A model generated the notes under the pieces. It worked only from the letters and a program-made list of their open reading frames with translations, ran no database searches and was not told the DNA's origin. A DNA stretch of 64,000 nt from Streptomyces collinus (GTDB taxonomy: Bacteria > Actinomycetota > Actinomycetes > Streptomycetales > Streptomycetaceae). Shown here piece after piece: positions 46,910 to 53,493 of this stretch (position 1 is its first letter; every line of letters begins with the position of its first letter). The stretch lies in NCBI RefSeq assembly GCF_031348265.1, contig NZ_CP133771.1:5270001-5334000 (forward strand), written 5' to 3'. Position numbers and translations under genes: made by a program.

Positions 46910-47877
46910 GTGCCGGCCCCCGGGTCGGGCTCGGGCGGGGTGGACGGGTCCGTGGTCCGCAAGATGGCCTTCATGCGCTCGGCGACGAGCTTGCGGGGCT
47001 CGTCCAGCTGGTAGTCCTCCAGATGCTTGTCCTCCAGCGCCTGGTTGATCAGGCTCACCTGCGTGTCCAGCAACCGGTTCTGGCCTGCCTGGAGGTGTTC
47101 CAGGACGAGTGGGGTCTCGTCGGGGTGGGCCGCCAGGTGCAGGGCGAGCGCGGCAGTTCCGCCCCGGGCCAGGGTGAGCTCGTAGAACCGGATCTGTTCG
47201 GCCCTGCGTTCGGACTCGTACCTTTCGCGGAGCAGGGTCGCCTCGTGCTCCGGCTTCGCGGCCTCCACCTCGTGCTGGGCTGTGCGCAACCGGGCCTGGT
47301 GGAATCGCTCGGTGGCGTCGCGGCGCAGGCGTACGGAGCAGGTGACGCGCAGGCCCTGGACCTCGCCGAGCGATGTCGCCTCCCGTACCGCCTGCTGCAC
47401 GGCACGCTCGGCCTCGGCGCTGGCATCGATGGGGTGCCGGCGCCCGGCGTCCCGCAGCAGCGGCAGCAGCTCCCGGGTGAGCACGGCGGGAACGTCCCGC
47501 TCCTGGCTGCGGACGAACCGGGCCGGGTCGGCGACCCTCCAGCCGATGTCGGCGGTGACTTCGAACTCGAAGCTGTCGACCTCGCTGGGCACGGGAACAT
47601 TCAGCTGGAAGGCGTGCGGATCCGTGTCCACCTCGTACACGGCGACGTAGCGCCGCACGGACGTGGGCCGGTCGGGCGGCAGGAAGGTCTCGTACGCCCC
47701 CTTCCGCGTCACACACACCAAAGCGTGGTCGATGCGGCCCGTGAAGCGCCGGCCGCCGAGGTGGAAACGGGGGAGCTGCCAGACGGTGCGGACGGGATCG
47801 GCGTCGGTGTGCGGGGCTGCGGGGTGCTCGGGCTGCTGCTGGAACCAGTCCAGTTGCTCTTGCTCGGTGTGCTCCAT
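46906..47877 (-). CDS. SPFH/band-7-like protein with coiled-coil region
   Basis: A 323-aa protein. Residues about 45-180 look like an SPFH (prohibitin/stomatin-like) domain: SVRRYVAVYEVDTDPHAFQL, VDSFEFEVTADIGWRVADPA and LLPLLRDAGRRH. A charged helical segment follows (AKPEHEATLLRERYESERRA), probably a coiled coil, then an amphipathic C-terminus. No transmembrane segment is obvious. SPFH proteins organise membrane scaffolds, so it may position the neighbouring membrane effector or protease. ATG 47877 has GGAGG upstream and the stop overlaps the effector start. Confidence 0.72.
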   Translation of the reverse strand: MEHTEQEQLDWFQQQPEHPAAPHTDADPVRTVWQLPRFHLGGRRFTGRIDHALVCVTRKGAYETFLPPDRPTSVRRYVAVYEVDTDPHAFQLNVPVPSEVDSFEFEVTADIGWRVADPARFVRSQERDVPAVLTRELLPLLRDAGRRHPIDASAEAERAVQQAVREATSLGEVQGLRVTCSVRLRRDATERFHQARLRTAQHEVEAAKPEHEATLLRERYESERRAEQIRFYELTLARGGTAALALHLAAHPDETPLVLEHLQAGQNRLLDTQVSLINQALEDKHLEDYQLDEPRKLVAERMKAILRTTDPSTPPEPDPGAGT

Positions 47878-47900
47878 GGTGGGCCTCCGGAAGAAGGGAG

Positions 47901-50012
47901 TCAGTCGAGGGAGAGGCGCCGGCTCAGCCGGACGGCGGCCGGCGAGCGGGCTCCCCTGGAGTCGCGGACCGTGCTCAGCAGGTGGCTGACGCGGTGGCGG
48001 TTGGTCGGTGTGGTGACGAGGGCGCCGAGCAGGGAGGCGAGGGCTGATTCGCTCTCGGGGTCGTCGTCGGCTCCGCGCACCCAGCTGCGCAGGATGCCCA
48101 GTGCCTGCGGGTTGTGCGCCCGGTCGGTCAGCAGCGCGTCCCAGAACTCGATCAGGTACCGGGTGACGGCGGTGTCCTCGGCTGCAGCGGCCCGCGCGTA
48201 CCAGTCGAGGACGGGCGGGCGGTCGCTCTCGTCGCCCTTGGCCTGCCTGCAGGCCTGGCGGAACGCGAGCAGGGCGTGCGGGCGGACCACGCGGTCGGCG
48301 GGGAGGAGCTCGGCCAGGGCGGCCAGTACGGGCTCCCGTACGGCGAGGAGCAGGAGCTCCAGGGCGTCGGCGAGCTGGCGGGCCTCCTCCGGTACCTCCT
48401 CGTCCTCGGGATCGCCGTCGGTTTCGGCGGACGGCGGCCGGTGCATGGCGTCCACGAGGGCCGCCAGGGTCTCCTCGTGATGTACCGGGCCGAGGAGGCC
48501 GTAGGCGCGGATGGCCGTCCAGCGGCGGCTCTCGATGTCCCCGGTGCACCAGTCGTGCAGGATCCGGGAGACGGTCGGCACCCGCAGAAGCTGCGCCATG
48601 GTGAGGGCGTTGGCCGCGGTCAGCCAGGCATGCGGCTTACGGCTGTCGGCCCAAGGCTCGATGAGATGTGCCATGGCGGACGACAGATCGGCGGTGGCGA
48701 GCAGTGCGGCGGCCGACGCCACCCGGGTCCTCACCAGCGGGCGTCGGTCGTCGGTCAGCTTGCGGATCCACTCCGCCAGGGCCGGGCGGGCTGACGGGTG
48801 GAGGTTCCAGACTTCCTCCAGCAGCATCCGGGCTGTTCGCTCGTCCCGGAAGGCGGCACAGAACCTGCCCTCCAACGGCCCCCATTCGGTGACCTCCGCG
48901 GTGACATAGCCATCGGCGTGGGCGAGCCGGAGGCGGTCCTCCCGCGAGCTGCCGAAGACCGGGATGGACGGCCGGGCACCGGGGTCCTGGATCTCGTGCA
49001 GGCGTACGAAGAGACTGTCGGCCAGCTCGGCGGTGACCGCGTACGGCGCCTTGTCGAACACGGCGAGGGAGACCAGGAATGCCTTGTCCCGCAACACCGG
49101 CTTCTCTGCGGTGAGCCAGCGGGCCACCCGGGTCGCCACGGCTGTCTCGCCCCAGGCGGCGAGCCGCGCCTCGTCGATCTCGCCGCGGTGGTGGGCGACG
49201 ACCTGCAGCGCGAACTGCCTGATCTCGTCCGGCCGGTGCTGCCGGGTGAGGAACTCCTTCACCGCCGGCAGACCCACCAGGCCGGGCCAGACGTCCTCGC
49301 CGGTAGCCGGGGTGACATGGGCGTGCAGCAAGTCCTCAGCCGGTGGCGGCTCCCACCGTACGGAGAAGAGGTCGTCCAGTGCCGCCGAAGGTTCGACGGT
49401 GATCACCAGGCGGGCTCGGGTCCGCTCCAGCTGCTCGCGAAGGGCCAGCAGCTGGGCTTCCCGCAGAGGGCGGTTGCGGCTGACCATCAGATCGCACAGG
49501 ACATATCCGGCCGAGCTCTCGACCTCGTCGGCCAGTGCGGCGAACGACGCCGGAGGGTCCAGGGAGCGGATCGGCTCGGCGCCCAGCCGGTGCAGCAGCA
49601 TCAGCGCGGCGGAGCGGCGGCCTGTCTCGTGTCCGCCGGACAAGATGACGAGCCTGTCGTCCCGCAGCCGTCCGAGCGCCTCGTCGAAGCTGTCACAGCT
49701 CCGGAAGACACCCTTCAGCTTCTCGATCTCCGTGTGCGGGACCGGTCCGGACAAGGGGGCGGGTGCCTTGGGGCGGCCTCCGAAGTGGAAGTGCTGGTCG
49801 CCGTAGTGCGTACCGCCCGTCTGCCCGAACTGGTCGCGGCCGACCAGCGTCGAGACGAAGTCCGGGCCGTGGGCGATCAGGTCCCGGCGTGCGGCCCAGG
49901 CCTCCTGCCTCGGCTGCTCCTCTGCCTCGTCCTCCTGCTTCTTCCTGTCTCCGTCCGGAGCGGGCTCCTCGGCAGGTTTGGGTGCGTCGGTCGCCGCTTC
50001 GTCCTGGCTCAT
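47901..50012 (-). CDS. Large NTPase-like protein with helical repeats and glycine-rich N-terminal motif
   Basis: A 703-aa cytoplasmic protein. Residues 1-50 are charged and disordered. Residues 59-79 hold the Gly/Gln motif DQFGQTGGTHYGDQHFHF, also found in the neighbouring cyclase. LVILSGGHETGRRSAALML at about 121-139 looks like a P-loop with the catalytic Lys changed to Arg, and YVLCDLM and ARLVITVEPSA could be the following strands. From about 280 onward the sequence is alpha-helical in repeats (ADLSSAMAHLIEPWADSRKP, RRWTAIRAYGLLGPVHHEET), consistent with a HEAT-like array. This suits a STAND-like sensor or scaffold with weakened NTPase activity. It starts at ATG 50012, overlapping the cyclase stop by one base. 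Confidence 0.72.
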   Translation of the reverse strand: MSQDEAATDAPKPAEEPAPDGDRKKQEDEAEEQPRQEAWAARRDLIAHGPDFVSTLVGRDQFGQTGGTHYGDQHFHFGGRPKAPAPLSGPVPHTEIEKLKGVFRSCDSFDEALGRLRDDRLVILSGGHETGRRSAALMLLHRLGAEPIRSLDPPASFAALADEVESSAGYVLCDLMVSRNRPLREAQLLALREQLERTRARLVITVEPSAALDDLFSVRWEPPPAEDLLHAHVTPATGEDVWPGLVGLPAVKEFLTRQHRPDEIRQFALQVVAHHRGEIDEARLAAWGETAVATRVARWLTAEKPVLRDKAFLVSLAVFDKAPYAVTAELADSLFVRLHEIQDPGARPSIPVFGSSREDRLRLAHADGYVTAEVTEWGPLEGRFCAAFRDERTARMLLEEVWNLHPSARPALAEWIRKLTDDRRPLVRTRVASAAALLATADLSSAMAHLIEPWADSRKPHAWLTAANALTMAQLLRVPTVSRILHDWCTGDIESRRWTAIRAYGLLGPVHHEETLAALVDAMHRPPSAETDGDPEDEEVPEEARQLADALELLLLAVREPVLAALAELLPADRVVRPHALLAFRQACRQAKGDESDRPPVLDWYARAAAAEDTAVTRYLIEFWDALLTDRAHNPQALGILRSWVRGADDDPESESALASLLGALVTTPTNRHRVSHLLSTVRDSRGARSPAAVRLSRRLSLD

Positions 50013-50752
50013 CAGCGCTCGTCCCGGGCACGGCCGGTGAAGTCGAAGTGCTGACCGCCGTGGAGCGTGCCGCCCGTCTGACCGTACTGATCGCCCTTGA
50101 TGCGGGTGTCGTTGTGCCGGGATGCGGCTGCCTCCGGGGCCGGGGCGGCGGAGCCGGCGGCGGCTTCGGGGGAGCCGCCGGTGCCCGGCTCCCCGTGCAC
50201 CCACGCCACCGTGGGCCCCTCCTTCGTCTCTACGGTCGCCTGGTGGAACTCCTCCGGGCGCACCCCGAGCGGCCCGTGTCGTACCACCCCCTTGTAGATG
50301 CCGTCCGACACGCACAGCACGCAATCGGCCTCTCGCTGCTTCAGGGCGTCGCGCAGCGGATCGGAGTTCAGGAGGCGGACCGCGTGGTTGAGGTCCGAGC
50401 CGACCCAGCCGTCGAGCTCGTCGACCGCGACGTAGCCGGAGGAGAGGACGATGCGCAGGCGCATGCGGGCGCTGTCCGCGAGCAGGCGGTTCTTGTTGTG
50501 GAGAAGGGCGGGCGTCTCGGTCAGGAGGGTCTTGACCAGGTTCGGCACGGGGACGGCGGTGTCGATGAGCTCCATGACGGAGTCGCCGCGGTCGGCGCGC
50601 AGCCGGGCCGTCTCGTCGACATCGGCGGTGAGGAGGGTCGTGTCGACGACGTCGTACAGGACCCGTCGCAGGAACGCCTGCTCCACGTCGTCGCGAGAGC
50701 CGTACTGCTCGATGTCGAAGAGGAGGATCGTGCGGTACACGGGGTCGGTCAT
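50012..50752 (-). CDS. Class III nucleotidyl cyclase (Pycsar cyclase-like)
   Basis: A 246-aa soluble protein with a single cyclase homology domain. The metal-binding aspartates are D13 in LLFDIEQYG and D57 in RGDSVMEL. The transition-state pair N122 and R126 sits in WVGSDLNHAVRLL. The usual Lys (ATP) or Glu (GTP) specificity position is not obvious, so the base used cannot be read; cCMP or cUMP would fit a Pycsar cyclase. After about residue 185 a Gly/Ala-rich linker leads to the C-terminal motif GDQYGQTGGTLHGGQHFDF (220-238). ATG 50752 starts it and its stop overlaps the next gene (TGATG). Confidence 0.8.
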   Translation of the reverse strand: MTDPVYRTILLFDIEQYGSRDDVEQAFLRRVLYDVVDTTLLTADVDETARLRADRGDSVMELIDTAVPVPNLVKTLLTETPALLHNKNRLLADSARMRLRIVLSSGYVAVDELDGWVGSDLNHAVRLLNSDPLRDALKQREADCVLCVSDGIYKGVVRHGPLGVRPEEFHQATVETKEGPTVAWVHGEPGTGGSPEAAAGSAAPAPEAAASRHNDTRIKGDQYGQTGGTLHGGQHFDFTGRARDER

Positions 50753-50873
50753 GGCTGCCTCTCGTGTCGGTGTCCGTGGTCCAGCACGATGGCGGGCTGC
50801 GGACGCGCGTCAGAGGACCGATGACATGGACGGACTGTGACCGTGTGCACAGACCGGACGGCCCGGATGTGCG

Positions 50874-51578
50874 TCAGGCAGAGGTGTCGCCCGCGATGCG
50901 GTGCAGTACATCGGGGCGGAGCACCACGATCCGGCGGCGCCGGGTGGCGACGACCTGCCGGTCCCGCAACTCCTTGAGGAGCCGGGCCACCGCCTCGCGC
51001 GAGGAGCCGACCGAACCGGCGAACTCCTGCTGGCTGAGCCCGATGGTGAGTTCGATGCCCTCGTCCGTGCGGCTGCCGTGGGTGCGGACCAGTTCGAGCA
51101 GCAGGACGGCCAGCCGCTCCCGCACGGTGAGGGCGGCCCATTCCAGCCGGCGGCGGTCGGTGGAGCGCTGGCGGTCCGTGGACAGGCTCAGCAGATGCAG
51201 CGCCACCCGGGGATGTTCCGAGACGAACAGGGTGAAGCGGCCCTGGTCGATGACGACCGCATCGACCGGCTCCAGGGCTGTCACGGTCGCCGAGCGGTGG
51301 CGGCCGCTCAGCGCCGCCCCCTCACCGATGATGTCGCCGGGCCCGCGCAGGGCGAGCAGGGCCTCGTAGCCGTTGACCGCGATCGCCGTGACCTTGGTCC
51401 AGCCGTGCAGCAACAGCAGGACATGGGACGAGGGCTCGTCCTGGTGCAGGATGACGCCGCGTTCCCGGTAGCTGAGGGGACGGCCGATGGAGAGCAGAGC
51501 GGTGCGGTCGTCCCGCTCCAGCCGGGCCAGAAAAGGGACGCCGTCGTCGTCCCACGCTCGCGACTGCCCCCCGGTCAT
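50874..51578 (-). CDS. Crp/Fnr family transcriptional regulator
   Basis: A 234-aa regulator. The N-terminal cyclic-nucleotide-binding beta roll has a recognisable phosphate-binding cassette, IIGEGAALSGRHRSATV (about 83-99), with the Gly-Glu and Arg-Ser that contact the cyclic phosphate in CRP. The C-terminal winged helix is IGLSQQEFAGSVGSSREAVA with recognition helix SSREAVARLLKELR. It is 121 bp upstream of the cyclase gene on the same strand. It may therefore sense the product of that cyclase, which is an inference. Start ATG 51578 is used because the upstream extension is unlike the family. Confidence 0.86.
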   Translation of the reverse strand: MTGGQSRAWDDDGVPFLARLERDDRTALLSIGRPLSYRERGVILHQDEPSSHVLLLLHGWTKVTAIAVNGYEALLALRGPGDIIGEGAALSGRHRSATVTALEPVDAVVIDQGRFTLFVSEHPRVALHLLSLSTDRQRSTDRRRLEWAALTVRERLAVLLLELVRTHGSRTDEGIELTIGLSQQEFAGSVGSSREAVARLLKELRDRQVVATRRRRIVVLRPDVLHRIAGDTSA

Positions 51579-51771
51579 CCCGCCGACCCCCGTGCTCAGC
51601 TGTGCCGATGCCTGCCCCCTGCAGGCGTCAACGTACTTGAAATGACCATGAGAAGAACGGGCGACAATCGGCCGGGTGGCCGACACGCGGTGCCTCGTTG
51701 TGGACGCACCTGTGCCGGAGGGCGCGCTTCGGCGCATCATGGAAGGACTCCGGCCCCCGGGGAGGTGCTCC

Positions 51772-52290
51772 GTGTCGCAGCCCTATCCGTCCTGGCAGCC
51801 CTGGCAGGGCTCCGGTGCCCCGTCGATGCTCGCGTCGCACGCCGACCGGGAGCGGGCCGTGGACGTGCTCAGAGCCGGGTACGGCGAGGGGCGCCTGGAG
51901 CACGGCGAGTTCGAGAAGCGGGTCGGGCGGGCGTACGCGGCGCGGACCGTGGGGGAGCTGGCGCTGCTCGTCGCGGATCTGCCGCAGGGGCCGTTGCCGG
52001 GGTCAGCCTCGTTCGCGCCCGTGCCGGCGTCGTTCCTGCCCGTGTCGCGGCCGCGGACCAACGGGAAGGCTGTCGCGGCCGGGGTGTGCGGGCTGCTGTG
52101 CGTGCCCACCATGGGGCTGACCGGGATCCCGGCGGTCGTGCTGGGGCATGTGGCCCGGGCCGAGATCCGCAGCCGGGGAGAGCTGGGGGACGGGCTCGCG
52201 CTGACCGGTCTGGTGCTCGGATGGTTGTCGACGGCAGGTTGGGCACTCGTTCTGGTGTTGCTGACAGTGGTGTCCGTCGTAGCATCCTGA
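51772..52290 (+). CDS. DUF1707 and DUF4190 domain membrane protein
   Basis: A 172-aa protein. Residues about 25-75 form a DUF1707 domain: ADRERAVDVLRAGYGEGRLE and FEKRVGRAYAARTVGELALL. The rest is a two-helix DUF4190-like membrane domain with TGIPAVVLGHVARAEIRSRG between the helices. DUF1707 proteins in actinobacteria are small membrane-associated proteins of unknown role. GTG 51772 is chosen over upstream ATG codons because GGGGAGG lies 6 bases before it. It is divergent from the Crp gene. Confidence 0.82.
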   Translation: MSQPYPSWQPWQGSGAPSMLASHADRERAVDVLRAGYGEGRLEHGEFEKRVGRAYAARTVGELALLVADLPQGPLPGSASFAPVPASFLPVSRPRTNGKAVAAGVCGLLCVPTMGLTGIPAVVLGHVARAEIRSRGELGDGLALTGLVLGWLSTAGWALVLVLLTVVSVVAS

Positions 52291-52388
52291 AGGTATGCAT
52301 ATCGGACACTCGCCGACGAATTGAAGATCGACAACGGTCGAGGGGCTTGACATGTCCCGCCTGGCGATGCGGGCGGTGCCCATTTGTT

Positions 52389-52417
52389 TTGACCGCAGCG
52401 AATGCGGTAGGTACGCT
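52389..52417 (+). promoter_or_regulatory. Probable str operon promoter
   Basis: TTGACC and TACGCT with an exact 17-bp spacer put the start site near 52424, a 185-nt leader upstream of rpsL. A second TTGACA (52348-52353) lies further up without a good minus-10. The 319-bp gap contains no gene. Confidence 0.68.
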
Positions 52418-52535
52418 CAGACCTTGTGCCTGGGGTGTGCCCTGGCTCGCGTGTGTGCCATGAACCGCACGGCGAGCCGACACTGGCCACCGTAATCTGC
52501 GCTGTTTCTGCCTCGCGGCGGGAGTCCGCGGGTTC

Positions 52536-52559
52536 GACACACCCGACCGCGTGGGTCGG
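52536..52559 (+). promoter_or_regulatory. Leader hairpin element shared with rpsJ (copy 1)
   Basis: The 24-nt sequence gacacacccgaccgcgt plus gggtcgg is found in the rpsL leader about 50 bp before the start codon, and again with one change in the rpsJ leader. Its core folds as ccgacc-gcgtg-ggtcgg, a 6-bp stem with a 5-base loop. Confidence 0.6.
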
Positions 52560-52609
52560 CGACGTTCCAGGTTAGCTTCACCATTCGGCACACAGAAACC
52601 GGAGAAGTA

Positions 52610-52981
52610 GTGCCTACGATCCAGCAGCTGGTCCGCAAGGGCCGGCAGGACAAGGTCGAGAAGAACAAGACCCCCGCACTTGAGGGTTCTCCTCAGCGTC
52701 GGGGCGTCTGCACGCGTGTGTTCACGACCACCCCGAAGAAGCCGAACTCGGCCCTGCGTAAGGTCGCGCGTGTGCGTCTGACCAGCGGGATCGAGGTCAC
52801 CGCTTACATTCCGGGTGAGGGACACAACCTGCAGGAGCACTCCATCGTGCTCGTGCGCGGCGGCCGTGTGAAGGACCTGCCGGGTGTTCGCTACAAGATC
52901 ATCCGTGGCTCCCTCGACACCCAGGGTGTCAAGAACCGCAAGCAGGCCCGTTCCCGCTACGGCGCCAAGAAGGAGAAGTAA
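52610..52981 (+). CDS. rpsL: 30S ribosomal protein S12
   Basis: A 123-aa decoding-centre protein. TTTPKKPNSALRKVARVRL and GGRVKDLPGVRYKIIRG carry the lysines equivalent to E. coli K42 and K87; both are wild type, predicting streptomycin sensitivity at target level. The start is GTG 52610. First gene of the str operon; rpsG follows after two bases. Confidence 0.97.
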   Translation: MPTIQQLVRKGRQDKVEKNKTPALEGSPQRRGVCTRVFTTTPKKPNSALRKVARVRLTSGIEVTAYIPGEGHNLQEHSIVLVRGGRVKDLPGVRYKIIRGSLDTQGVKNRKQARSRYGAKKEK

Positions 52982-52983
52982 GA

Positions 52984-53454
52984 ATGCCTCGTAAGGGCCC
53001 CGCCCCGAAGCGCCCGGTCATCATCGACCCGGTCTATGGTTCTCCTCTGGTGACGTCGCTCATCAACAAGGTGCTGCTGAACGGCAAGCGCTCCACCGCC
53101 GAGCGCATCGTCTACGGCGCCATGGAGGGTCTGCGTGAGAAGACGGGCAACGACCCGATCATCACGCTGAAGCGCGCGCTGGAGAACATCAAGCCGACCC
53201 TCGAGGTCAAGTCCCGCCGTGTCGGTGGTGCGACGTACCAGGTTCCGATCGAGGTCAAGCCCGGTCGCGCCAACACGCTCGCGCTGCGCTGGCTGGTCGG
53301 CTACTCCCGCGCCCGCCGTGAGAAGACGATGACCGAGCGCCTGCTCAACGAGCTTCTCGACGCGTCCAACGGCCTCGGTGCCGCTGTGAAGAAGCGCGAG
53401 GACACCCACAAGATGGCCGAGTCCAACAAGGCCTTCGCGCACTACCGCTGGTAG
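52984..53454 (+). CDS. rpsG: 30S ribosomal protein S7
   Basis: A 156-aa primary 16S rRNA binding protein that nucleates assembly of the small-subunit head. It starts MPRKGPAPKRPVIIDPVYGS and contains NKVLLNGKRSTAERIVYGAM and AHYRW at the end. ATG 52984 lies two bases after rpsL, so they are translationally coupled. In E. coli S7 represses the str operon; the sequence shows no obvious site here. Confidence 0.97.
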   Translation: MPRKGPAPKRPVIIDPVYGSPLVTSLINKVLLNGKRSTAERIVYGAMEGLREKTGNDPIITLKRALENIKPTLEVKSRRVGGATYQVPIEVKPGRANTLALRWLVGYSRARREKTMTERLLNELLDASNGLGAAVKKREDTHKMAESNKAFAHYRW

Positions 53455-53493
53455 TCGCTACCCACATCGAGACCGAGAGAAGACTGAAGCCTT

